Source of the DNA: Botrytis cinerea B05.10
Lineage: Eukaryota > Ascomycota > Leotiomycetes > Helotiales > Sclerotiniaceae
Assembly (NCBI RefSeq): GCF_000143535.2
Contig: NC_037317.1
Location: 124,001-188,000 of the forward strand
Reading direction: 5' to 3'
Length of the DNA stretch: 64,000 nucleotides
Made by a program: the position numbers and the translations under genes. Below, in pieces: positions 23,620 to 35,208 of the stretch (the first letter of the stretch is position 1; each line of letters begins with the position of its first letter). The notes below the pieces were generated by a model that had not been told where the DNA came from, did no database searches, and was given only the letters and a program-made list of their open reading frames with translations.

Positions 23620-26600
23620 TTTCCTTTTGGATTTATTGTAATATTTTATTATATCTAATATTTCTACAAATCTTTTGAAAGTATTCTTTATTAATGATTT
23701 GATTAATCTATTTATTATTATTTTATTAATAGGGATATAATTGATATCAATCTTTTCTTTTTATTTAAAATCCTATATATAATAATATATTATATTAATA
23801 TATTTTGATTTATTAATTAATTATATATTTTTGATTAAAATTATTGTTTCTTAATTATTCCTTTTTATTTCAATAATAGATTCGTTTTCTATAACAAATT
23901 GCTTATATTTTATATTTCAAAATATTTGAACTAACCATTAATCTTATTTTGCTACAATAGATTAAACTATATATTTTAATTCGATTATTGATATCGATAT
24001 TAAATTCTGCTTTCAATTTATTTAAAATATTAGTTCTCCTTTTAAAAGTATAATTACTTCTGATATATTTTTTCTATCAATTATATTATTAATATAATTT
24101 GTATCGAAATAAATTACAAGATTTTTTATTTCCTTTAATTCGAATTACAATTTATAATTAATAATTATTTATAAGTATTATATAACTCTTTTTAATTGAT
24201 ATATATAAAAATCTATTGAATCTTTTATATATTAACTGAGTTTATTTAATTCAAAAATTATATTAGATTTTGAATATATTATTGTATATATCAATTCTTT
24301 AATTACATAATTATATTTGCTAAAATCTATTTGTTTATTATTCGTTTTTATTAATTGAAGTGTTTTATAGCTATTCAATAATATCGAAATAGATTTGAAG
24401 CTTTTTTTTTTTGAATCTATATTTATTTAATATCTTTTTTAAATATTGTTTTTAATTGATATATAGAGTTTTAATCTTTCTATTTTTGATAATTCTTATA
24501 TTTAGAAATTTCGAATTCTCGATTTCCCTTAAATTTTTGGTTTTAAATATAAAAGTAAATTATTTGTTGAATTATAAAATATTATTCAGATTTCAAATTG
24601 TAATTGGAAAATTATTGATATATAACAGTATTATAATATTTTGTTTGAAATAAGTAAATAAGTATAGATTAGTTAAACTTTATACAAAACTCCATTTGAT
24701 AAGCCATTTCTTTATAAGATTATTTTAATCATATATAACTTGTTTTAATTTATAAAAACTTTAAAGGATTTCGAGTATATATTTCAACTTAATATTAATA
24801 CTTTTCGATATAAAAAGAAAGATCTTCTTCTTTAATTTCGTTTCAATGAATATATTCTTTATATCAAAATAATATATTTTAAAATTTTAAGATATAATTA
24901 AAAATAGAAACGATTAAATAATAGCAGATTATATAATAGGTATAAAAGTATTGAAGAAATCCATTTTATATTTCTATATAAATCCTTTTATAATCAATTT
25001 AGTTTTGAAATATTCTAATGATTTATTTATATTTAATTTTGTTATAAATACTCATTTTATATTAATCAAATTATTTATTTCATTATTATAAATCTATTAT
25101 TATATTTTATTCTTTTTTAATTTTTCAATCTTTTTATTAATAGTAATCTATTATTATTCTTTATAAATTGAATTATTTATAATTTCTTTATATATTTTCG
25201 AAATTAATATATTCTTTGTTATTATATTTATAGTAATCACTTTTAAAATAAATATATAATTATTATTTTATTATTTTATAAAGAATTTTTAATTAAATTT
25301 CAAATTTATTATAATAATAAGAAATATATATAAATACTTAGCCTTTTGAAAATCTGCTTCATTATTTTATTTTCTCAATCTTTTCCTTATTATTGATTTA
25401 ATATATTTCATTTTATTTATTATAATATCTATTAATTCAATTTGTAGTATTATTTATAAAATAACTATTTGTAATATAATTATCAATTGTAATTATATAA
25501 TTAGTTTTAACTTAGATTTTTCAATATTTGTAATAACTTTTGATTCAACAATTTCAATGGGTATTGTATGTATATTTATAATAAAGTAAATTCAAGATCT
25601 TTTTATAGATTATTGATTTAATAAAATGTTCTATATTTTTTATCCTTTTATAAAATCCCCTTTTGAAATAATTGAATGCAACTTCAAATCAATCTTTTTA
25701 TTTAACAATTCTTCGAAAAATATACAATTATTTATTTTTATTATTATATATTTATTGAAAATATATATTTACAATTGTTTTATTATATAATCATTGTATT
25801 TAATAAATATATTAATCCTTGTTCAATTCATTAATTTGTCTTAATAAATATTGTTAAGGTGAGATATTAGATCGATATAAGAATAGTATTTTGATTTTTA
25901 TATTTTGATATATATAATTAATAATATTATTTTAGTTTATATTTTATATAATAATATCTAACTTTTTTTTGTTAATATATTTATATTTTGTTATTGATTA
26001 TTTGGAATCTTATTATAATATTATCGAATTTCAAATTCGTTTATTTATAATTTTATATATATTCTATTTCTTATATATATATTCGATTTAATTATATAAT
26101 CCTAGAATTCAATAAATATAATTGAATCCTTTAGTATCACCCGAATATTCAATTATATCATTTGAATTGTATGTTTTATAATACTATTCTGATTTGAAAT
26201 ATATATATATATTGATTATTATTATGTATTCAATTTATTCTATTATTTTTATAATACCTTTTCAATTTCTAGAGTATTATTAATTTGTATAGCTTTTATT
26301 AAAAAGTTATTCTTTCATTTTATATAAATTCTTTATTTTTCAAACTTTATAATAATATCACTCTTTTTTTTTAAATATATTATTCAGATTTTTCTTATCC
26401 AACTATATATTATCTCTACAAAATATTATTTCTTTTAAAAAGATATTAGAAATGATTTTGAAATATTAAGAGAAATAAAAGCTAATAATTGCTTTTTATA
26501 TTTTATAAGAATAATACTATAGTATTTCTTTATTTTAATTATTATATATATTTTATAAGATTTTAAATCAATAGATAATTTAATATCCTTTTTCAATATT

Positions 26601-26701
26601 ATTATAAGATATAATTTATTTAAGATTCTATATCCTATATATTTAAAACATCGATACTATAATCAATATCGATTTAATCGATTTCGTTTTTAGGTTTTCG
26701 C

Positions 26702-27440
26702 TTAATCCACTTTGTTTTTATTATATATAATATCTTTTAATTCTATTGGAATCTCTTTTTTTAATTTTTTAATTGGAAATATAATATCGAAATTATTTTT
26801 AATAGTATCAATAATTATATAAATATTATAAAAATTGTTTATAAATAATAAGATTTTTTTATTTTTATAAAAGTATATTTTCTTATTATTGAAAGCTTTT
26901 TTGATTTTAAATTCTTTACAAAACAATCTTATAGATAATAAACTTACTTTTAGTTTTGGGATATATAGTGTTTTCAATTTGTATAACTTTTTATTCTATT
27001 TGATTTCTATTATTCTATATTTTTTTGTAATCAACTTTTCTTTTTCAATTTTTATTCTTTTCGATATTAAAAATAATTTTAAATTAGATAAAAAATAAAA
27101 TTGATCAATTATATATAACAAATAATTGATATCTGTAATTTACTTTTTGATATTATTGTAGAAAAATATATATATAGATTTATTTGAAAGATAATAGATT
27201 TTGTCTTTATTTAATACTTTTGTAATAATATAATTACAATTATATACAGAATAAAAGAATAAGCTATTTAGGGATGATTTGTGCTTTCTTTAATTAAATG
27301 AAGTTCGATTTTTGAATAAGAAAGAGGACTTTTTGATTGGATTCTTTTTGATATAGGCTTTGATATCTTCTTTGTATAAACAATTGTATATTATATAATT
27401 AGATTTATTACAAAAGAAATACTTTTTGAATTTGTTAAAG
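26702..27440 (-). pseudogene. Copia gag end / protease / pre-integrase remnant
   Basis: Read on the minus strand from right to left: a decayed zinc knuckle (FFCNKSNYIIYNC near 27400-27440), a degraded protease region, then TLYIPKLKVSLLSIRLF (about 26925-26975), the well-known copia pre-integrase block of the form VLYVPxLxxNLLSVxxL. Stops interrupt the frame. This order (gag, protease, integrase before RT) identifies Ty1/copia rather than gypsy. Confidence 0.8.
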
Positions 27441-28590
27441 TTATATAGTTTTCGATTGAAGCTTTAATAATGGTTTCTATTGAATTTCTTATAATTTTAA
27501 TATCTTTGATTTTATACTATTATAATTATTGTTATATCCTTATTATTATTTAATATAATAGTTTTTTTTAAAATAGCTGTTTCATTTATAATATGAATCT
27601 TTTTAAATTTGATTGTAAAATCGAGGTTTTGAATATTGATTGTTTTAATAATAATATTGAATTGTTTCGAAAGGTTTTGAATAAAGAGATCGAAAATGAT
27701 ATTCTTAATCAATATATCTCTTTATTTTGTTTTTGTTTCAATAATCTCCTTTCGAATAGAATAGATCTCAAATTAGGCTTTCTCAATTATAATGCTATTT
27801 TTAAACTTTTATATAATGAATCAAATAAACTTGTTTTATAGTTTTTGAGGGATAATATATTTATATTTCTCTTTTAATCTAATTCATTTCATATTGAATT
27901 CAATAATCTCTTTAATAAATTCGTTATTTATATTATTAATATATTGGATAACAAAGAGTTCTATACTAATTTAGATTTTCTTTATTTTGTGTATTACCTT
28001 ATCGAATTCAATTATTCTTAAATTGATATAGAGTGTTTTATATATAATTATATTATTGATAATAATATAATTTTAATCTTTTTATATAATATAAAGCTTT
28101 GTTATTTTGAATTATTATTATCAATTTTTTCAATTGAGAATTGGGATTTTTGATGGTTTATTATTGTTTTTGTTTGTTATAGTGGTTGATTTTCTGATAT
28201 AATTGATAGTATTGTTATTAGATTTGTTTTGATATATAGTTTCAATTAGATTATAAGTTTTTCTTTTAAATTGCATTTTCTTTTTCTTAATATAGTTTGA
28301 ATTTTCATTGAATATGAATGTGAATAATTTCAAGGGAGTGAATATATTTATTGAATAAATAATAAATATATATATATATATTATTAAATGATTTAGTTTA
28401 TTATATTTTTAAAATCTTTTGGATCTCGATAATGAAAAGCCTTTATTTCAATTCTTTTATAATTAGGCTTTTATTTCTTAATGATTTTGATAGTCTTTGC
28501 TTTTTCAAATATTGGTTTTTTTTTTTTTTTTTATACTTTATATATTTCCTTTTTTAATTCTAATTCAAATACAAATTCAAACTTATAATT

Positions 28591-28787
28591 TATTTCAAAT
28601 ATGACTTTTTATAGAGTATAATAGAAAGTATAGAGTAAAATAAGAGAGCATTTGTAGGGCAATTATATTAAGTATTTTAAAATTATCTATAAGAGAAAGA
28701 GTTTTGATATAAGTCAGAGCTTTTTATTAGTACTAATTAGGGCTAGCTCCCCCTATTCTAGTATTTATGTGAACCATACTTTCAATA
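28591..28787 (-). repeat. 5' LTR of the copia element (197 bp)
   Basis: Less mutated than the left LTR (it keeps ggctagctccccc). Followed by the target duplicate 'taatt' at 28788-28792. Confidence 0.88.
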
Positions 28788-30119
28788 TAATTATTATAAA
28801 AATCTAAATGTTTATTAGGGATTCAAATTATTAAAATAGTTAGTAAAGGAATAACCTTTTTGTAATGAAAATCGTAACAATTTCTACTTTCTTTATAATA
28901 TAATAAAAATATTGACATAAAAACTAGATTTCTAAAAAGCTAAACTTTTATTATTATTTAATATTCTTTTTTTTTTCGAAAATAATGATTAGTTATTAAA
29001 ATAAGAATATTGAAAAAGGCCTAATTTTAGTGTATTTTCAAATGGCCCACATGATGATATGGCCCACATGCTAATAAACTACGTTATAGAAGATAAAGAT
29101 ATTAAATATCTTCCATTTTCATTAATTTTTATAACTCTTTTTGAATAAATATTATAAAAATAAAAGGTAAAAAAAAAGGAGAATCGATATTTTGGAATTT
29201 TTTTTGAATAAAATATAGGAAATTGAGAATATATCAAATATATTTTGTAAATAGTTTTGATGTTTATTTAAAAATGTATATATTAATATATTATATAATA
29301 TTTTAAAGCTTTATTGATTGTATTAAAGAGGGTATTATTGTATAAGTAATATATCGAAATGATATTTAAATTATATTTATTGAATAAATTTATCTAAAGC
29401 TTTAATTTCTAAAAAGAATTTATATAATTGATTTTTAAATTTAAATTAATAAGATTTATAATATTATTATATACCTCTAATATTTTGTTTAGAATCTATT
29501 ATAATATTTTTATCTTTTATTTATTTATGAATAATTACTAAAAATAATTTAAAATAAATAAATATCTTTCAATAGATAAAATAACAATATTAACAAATTT
29601 CAAAAGTTTCCAACTTATATATAAAGAATCAATAACAATAATTAAATATAATAATCTTTTTTTTTAATTTTTAATATTCTATAATTTATAAGACACTCCA
29701 TTAAGAATAATAGAATTTATATTTCTGTATACTATTTAAAGGTTTTATTATATTTATTTCTTTTCAAAGGTTTTATTAATTTTGAAAATATAATAGTGAT
29801 ATTTGTATTAATTTCATTTAATATAGGTTTATTAAATAATAAAAATATATTGAATAATGATTTATAGAATCAATTGATCAAAAGTGATTGATTTATTAAT
29901 ATAAATTCTTTATATCTACCTGGACTAGGGAAATGACTCAAAAGAGGAATTGATATTATATATTATTAAAATTAGAAAAGAGCCTTGTTCTAATTAAATC
30001 TAAAATAAGTTTAACATAATGATCCTTGCTAGCTCTGTTCCAATTTTCCAAAAGAATACGGTAGTAAAGACCCCCGCTAATCTATATTTCAGCCTTATAA
30101 ATAATTTGTTTGATTCTTG

Positions 30120-30558
30120 TAACGTAGTTTATTAGTGGCTCGGTCATATTAGTAAGTCGGCCACTGTTTTTATATACAAGATTCGTCTGTGCGTAACCGT
30201 ACACTTTCTTTATTTATATTTAGAATTTCTTGAAAATCTTATATATAATATATTAATATATAAGTATTTTGAGTTTCAAATTTTTGAGAAGAAATTCGAA
30301 CTGATATATAAGTTATTATAAGAATAGTTTTTTTGTAACGAAAATCGTGACATTTTCGACTTTTCTTAGAATATAATAGAATTATTTAAATAAAAGTTAA
30401 ATTTTCGAATCTTGAATATTTATTATTATTTAATATTCTTTTTATTTCAGAAAATAATGATTGATTATTAAAATGTAAATATTGAAAAAAGACTAATTTT
30501 GGTGTGTTTTGAAATGGCTGATTCATTGATATGACCGAGCCACTGATAAACTACATTA
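30120..30558. mobile_element. MITE 2 (439 bp), same family as MITE 1
   Basis: Left end taacgtagtttattagtggc and right end its near inverse. The right flank is TA, while the left is TG, so the duplication is imperfect. Internal similarity to MITE 1 runs along both arms, including cgtctgtgc-taaccgt and a gaaaatcgt block. It is less AT-rich than MITE 1. No coding capacity. Confidence 0.8.
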
Positions 30559-31644
30559 TAGAAAACACCCATGAATTACAAACATTACCCCCACCTGTTT
30601 AGCACATGTAAAGCACTCGCGAAGACCCGCAAATACGAACAGGGGTTTGAGCCACTCATAACAGACCGGGTATTGGCGCCTCTAATTGACCCCCTGTTAA
30701 TAATAGCTTAGGGTCGGGTATTGGAGAATTGACGCGAAACCACCCGTTGCGACCACTGAATGCAGCCACTTTGATATCTCCTGTAAATGGGAGTAGATTT
30801 CTTGAGGCATTGAAATAATGCATCTTTATTGGGTTACGAGTCTTACGAACCAGCCAGTAAATTTACCTAATTTCAAGGCTCTTACGCCGGCAGAATCCAA
30901 CATTCACTTGCCAGTTGCCAAAACGAGCCGCATGCATGCTGGGTGTTACAGTAAGCATACCCTCCCCCTTCTCCGCCCCCCTCACCAATGCTGTATGCGA
31001 AATTGCAGAACTGACGCATCCTTTCTTCCTTTATCATTGGTGTTGCAGATCACATCCCCTGAATATGCGCGGCCAAGACCAACAGATTCTGGGCTTACCG
31101 TAGTAATCGTGCTCTAGTATGCAATGACAAGGCTACGTACTAATAAACTTCACCCATCCTTATCTTTCAATATTACAGAATACAACTCCCTGCCGTATAC
31201 AATCCCACATCTAGCACACCGCATGGCCATTTTTAGGCTATTGCACGCAAGCTTTTTCTTACGCAGCAGCCAAGGCCTTACTGGACAATATACATTCACT
31301 GGGAGCATGCAGGCTGACCACTGCTTACCCACCACCATACAGGCGCTGTGCCGCAAGAACTTTCAACATCGGTAGGTGGTACAATTTATAGTACGGAACA
31401 TCATTTCCCGTACGTGCTGATGGTGTAAATCTTACCACACCTGGAGCACACCTCTATGCTACGCTGACACGGCCTTCAATCTACTCTCAGAGGTAATATG
31501 CCAACCCAACTTCGTTGACTTCTATCGGGGCACCCAGCCTCGTGAGGAATATTTGTCGACCTTTTGTCTTTTGCATTTACATTCCTTATTACCAAGGAGC
31601 ACAGAAGCAAAATAAACTTCACATCACAATCTATCGCCAGCATC
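30559..31644. promoter_or_regulatory. 5' region of the membrane-protein gene, no other gene supported
   Basis: GC-balanced, unlike the transposon block to its left. Short + frames at 30818-31375 have no domain, no family resemblance and overlapping alternatives, so they are not called. It should contain the promoter of the gene starting at 31645. Confidence 0.4.
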
Positions 31645-32976
31645 ATGTCAATGCCAGACAATTTTCTTGACCTCCCAGCTATGGAACCTCCCGCTGGCGA
31701 GGTACAAAATCTTGATAACCCACCGAACGGGAACAATACCGTTATTGGCATTTATTCTGTGTGCATTGCACTTGCTTCCGTATTCGTCGTCCTGCGTCTC
31801 TATGCCAAATTCATTTTCACGAAAACCGCAAGAGTTCAGGATTGTAAGTTACTCTCTCTTCCACCCGTATCTCGGTGACAATCTGATATTTTCGCAGATC
31901 TCATTCTTCCGACCTTTGTACGTCTATTCGGACGGGCTCCGCATTGTTTTCTCGAGTTGATTACTAACGCTTCAACACTTAGTGTATCTTCATTGCACAT
32001 TGTGTGTACTGGCTGAGAATGAATGGAACTACAGGAAACTTGGTCCACACGTGGAATTTCCGTATCGGGGCTATGGCCCCATTTTATAAGGTGAACCATC
32101 TTCCTGTCAGCTTGGTCCACTTCGTTGACTCTCATGCAGAACGGCTTCTACGGGCTCCAGTTCTACTCGGCTGTAATGCTGGCTATCAAACCGCTGATCC
32201 TGCTTGAATGGATTCACATATTCGGTTCAGCTGGACGACGATTCACCTGGATATGTTATATCCTGGGAACAATCAACGTTCTTACATACTTCATCGCCAT
32301 TACGGTCGATTCCTCGGCCTGCAAGCCGCGTGAGGCTTGGTGGGACATCACAATCCAAGGCCACTGCATCAACACCAGGAATCTCCCAATCGCCACTGGC
32401 ACTATAAATGCCGTGGTAGACGTATTCATTCTGCTACTTCCACAGGGAATCATTTGGAGGTTGCACATGTCCAGAGACAAGAAGATTGGCGTCGCCCTTG
32501 TCTTCGCAGTTGGGCTTTTGTAGGTCTTATCTCAACAAGCAGAAATATACCTTGACTAATGGGAAGCATATAGATCTTGTGGTGCAGCTCTTGCGCGGAT
32601 GAGTCTGGGATATATCTATTCCGACTCGGAAGATGTTGCCTACTTCTTCTCCCAAGCCGGTCTCTTTTGTGTCGTCGAGATGACGGCTGCGATCATCGTC
32701 TTCTCGGCCCCAACAATACCAAAACCTCTTGGTAACTTTGCTAAGCAGGCTACCAGCTCAATCGGTCGACTGCTTAGGTCCTTCAGTGGTGGTTCAACTT
32801 ACAGAACTGGAGCTGCGGATACAAAGGCCAATGCCTATGTACATATCGACGAGCACGGAAATGCAGTGCCTCTTGCGAAGCTGAGATCTGGTAAGAGTGG
32901 AGAATCTGCCAAATCTGGACAGACTGGGCAGAAGCGCGCAGAGAGCATTGAGACTACAGCTGATTCGGTAGTTTAA
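31645..32976 (+). CDS. Rhodopsin-domain integral membrane protein (PTH11-like)
   Basis: Five exons: 31645-31843, 31898-31917, 31983-32090, 32140-32519, 32574-32976; predicted 369 residues. All four introns are GT-AG, 49-65 bp, two with clear branch sites (TTACTAACG in intron 2, TTGACTAAT in intron 4). Exon 2 is only 20 bp but is needed: it restores VQDYLILPTF and the next segment CIFIAHCVYWLRMNG. About seven hydrophobic helices are visible (for example VIGIYSVCIALASVFVVL, FYSAVMLAIKPLILLEWI, AVVDVFILLLPQGI, GVALVFAVGLL), followed by a Ser/Gly/Lys-rich cytosolic tail. This is the large fungal rhodopsin-domain family found beside many metabolite clusters; its biochemical role is unknown. Ligand sensing or transport support in the cluster would be a guess. 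Confidence 0.85.
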
Positions 32977-33424
32977 GTAATGGTGTAAATGGAGGTCTTA
33001 TCTCTCGTGTTCAGAATATCTCATTCATAGTAACGAATAGAAGATTATGTTAAAATTTATATTTATTAAAGGGTTAAGGTATATGAGTTTATAATAGCTT
33101 GTGGGATTACCGGTTATTTGTCAGATCAGAAACAAAAACTACTTTTTCTATTTTTCGTTCACAACCCGCACTTCCCATTCTCTCATACAAATCTTTTAAA
33201 ACCACAACTTGAAAAATAGATTGAGTTTAAGGCTTTGAAAAATATATAGAATAATTCATTGATTTATAAAATATCATACAAAATTCTCATTTTTGAAGTC
33301 TTCTACATCCAAATATAGATTTAGAATCTGCTTTCAGAAAAGCAGAAAATTCACCAGATTTTCTTGGTGTAGATTCAGGTCGGATTTGTACATTCGAACT
33401 AGCCCTAAAATTCTAAATACATCT
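32977..33424. terminator. Convergent 3' intergenic region
   Basis: AT-rich spacer between the + membrane-protein gene and the - P450 gene, expected to hold both 3' ends. No distinct terminator structure or further gene is seen. Confidence 0.35.
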
Positions 33425-35208
33425 CTATACCGTATGGGCCTTGACCTGGATGCCTTGAGACCCCTTTCGCGGCGTGGGAATGAAATAGTCCGCCTCTATC
33501 TGAACATCGCACAGGTCCGTCTCAAATAGACTGAGTACGCCAATCTCATCGCCGATTCTCGCCTCTCTACTACTCCAAAGCCTCCACACATGCGACAGCA
33601 CTATATAAAGCTCACCGTATGCGAGATTTATTCCCAAGCAACTGCGGCTGCCTCTGCCAAAACTAGTCAGGTACCTCTCCAGTTTCTTCCCTGCATCACC
33701 GAGCCAGCGCTCGGCGATGAAGTCCCTGCTACAGGGGAAAATATCTTCGTCACAGTGTACTTGTATATTGGTGATACTCACTGGGGTTTTCGGTGGTATC
33801 GTCCATTCCTTGCCTGTCTCCTTGTCTACAAAGACTATCGCGCTATCAGGATCAATGCGCTGCGAACGTGCGGATAGGCCGTGGCTCAACCGCAGGCCTT
33901 CCTTAATTACGGCTGTTACAAAAGGTAAGTTCTCTAGCGCAGCAAGAGGTACTGTACCCACATCATCGACTGTGGGCATTACGGTACGCAATTCTTCCTT
34001 CATTTTCAGCAACGTCTTCGGCTGGCGCAGGAGCCAGAATGTTATCAACTCCAGCGTCGATGCTGTGGTGAGTGTCCCGGCCATGACTAAGACCTGAGCA
34101 TCTTCAGACAGCCGCTCTACTGTCTTCTCCTGGGGAGGAAGCTTAGAATCGAGAATGGCGTGGAATATGGTTAGGTGGTCTTTTCCGCGCCATGCTTCAT
34201 TTTCCCCGGCCATGATCTCCTCAACTTGTCTCTTGGATGTCCGCTTTAGCTTGAGGAACGATGATAGGACTGGCAGTAGCCACTCCACAAGGGTCTCAGG
34301 CAGCGCTTTCATCACGTTATTTACCCATGGTACATGTTTCATGAAATGTATTGAGCTGATACCTGCAAGAGCAGCATTTCGTGATGAGGGGTCAAAATCG
34401 GGGGATTCTAGAAATCGATAAGCTCTTGCCAGATCGCCTATCAAGTTCACATAAACCCATACCAAGTCTGTGATCGCATCGTGCGAACGAATAAATACTC
34501 ACGACGTCTTAATAGAACTCTGTCAGCTTCAAAAAAGCCTCAGGTGATTAGGATGTATTACCATTCCCAAAAGCCGAGAACATACAACTCGCGTTCAATA
34601 CATCACCCGTATCCCTGAATTTATTCATCTGTTTCAACATGACGTCGAGTCTCTCCTGTATAACTGGTTGCAGTCTTCTCACATTTGCCATACTGAAATA
34701 AGGCTGTAGAGCCGAGCGACGCTGGCGGTGTTTGTCATGATGAACCGTAGAGAAGACACTTAGGTCGAGCCCTATAAATTTGGTGAAGCGAGGGTCTTTA
34801 TCAGACCGACGGGGTGCGGCAGAACTGGCGTAAATCGTATCAAAGAAATCCTACTCCGGGTTACTATCGCTGAGCGGGCTGCAGACACTGGCATGTATAA
34901 CCTACTGGATCAGCGATATGGAGTTCATCTGGCGTGATCCGCATAATTGGTCCATACTTCTTATGCAACTCCATGATCTTGAATGTGTATTGCCCACCGA
35001 GCCAGACATCATAATAGGCTTCATAACTAGAATAAGTCAAATTCAGTTATCATCTCAAATAGGTGGTGCAGCATAATACTTGCAGGTATGTTAATGCTGC
35101 TATACGCGGTCCTGGAATCTGCGCCAGGGGGCTGAGATATGCACGCCAAATGACTGTATATATAACCCAGCCTACGAAAACTATTAGAGCAATAGTATAG
35201 TGATCCAT
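33425..35208 (-). CDS. Cytochrome P450 monooxygenase
   Basis: Minus-strand gene with a membrane anchor ([17 protein letters not shown]) and PGPRIAALT proline hinge. Exons supported: 35208-35084, 35026-34906, 34850-34562, and a long last exon ending 33425. Conserved sites: AGTLTTAS in the I-helix (oxygen activation), KEGLR (ExxR of the K-helix), AERWL, and the haem loop [10 protein letters not shown] with the Cys codon at 33638-33640. Intron 1 uses a GC-AG pair (GCAAGT donor) needed to join TYL to [13 protein letters not shown]; intron 2 (34905-34851) removes an in-frame TAG. Splicing between 34562 and about 34425 is unresolved: DVVSIYSFA and [10 protein letters not shown] are in different frames and no single canonical intron fits well. 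Full length is about 510-525 residues, normal for the family. It probably hydroxylates or oxidises the PKS product. A start at 35265 is also open. Confidence 0.85.

Larger units (their letters stand above)
23423..28787 (-). mobile_element. Ty1/copia LTR retrotransposon (complete, RIP-degraded)
   Basis: LTRs of 197 bp at 23423-23619 and 28591-28787, with a perfect 5-bp duplication 'taatt' (23418-23422 and 28788-28792). The minus orientation follows from a purine tract (ccaaaaggaaa on the minus strand) next to the left LTR and from minus-strand gag/protease/pre-integrase remnants at 26702-27440. Total length is 5365 bp, normal for copia. It is inserted in MITE 1, so it is the youngest layer of this nest. 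No intact frame remains. Confidence 0.9.
23276..29086. mobile_element. MITE 1 (about 441 bp), split by a copia element
   Basis: Left arm 23276-23422 starts taacgtagtttattag; right arm 28793-29086 ends with its inverse; TA flanks both sides (23274-23275, 29087-29088). Removing the copia insertion and one 5-bp duplication gives about 441 bp, matching MITE 2 at 30120-30558 (439 bp), which shares both ends and internal blocks such as attcgtctgtgc. A TA target suggests mobilisation by a mariner-type transposase. Confidence 0.8.
21240..30061. mobile_element. DNA-transposon-like element with 45-bp perfect TIRs, hosting nested insertions
   Basis: Terminal inverted repeats of 45 identical bases lie at 21240-21284 and 30017-30061 (start ccgtattcttttggaaaatt), flanked by TA on both sides (21238-21239, 30062-30063). 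The TA target duplication points to the Tc1/mariner (pogo/Fot1) superfamily. Subtracting the inner MITE and copia element leaves about 3.0 kb of own sequence, strongly AT-rich. Short frames near 22780-23020 are not recognisable as a DDE transposase. RIP has probably erased the transposase, or the element was non-autonomous. Confidence 0.75.

Noticed and set aside
30818..31375. Possible genes in overlapping frames of 62-99 residues
   Set aside because: No domain, frames compete on both strands, and they lie where a promoter is expected.
34851..34905. Nonsense mutation (TAG) in the P450
   Set aside because: The TAG lies in a 55-bp intron; splicing gives [13 protein letters not shown], which fits the family.
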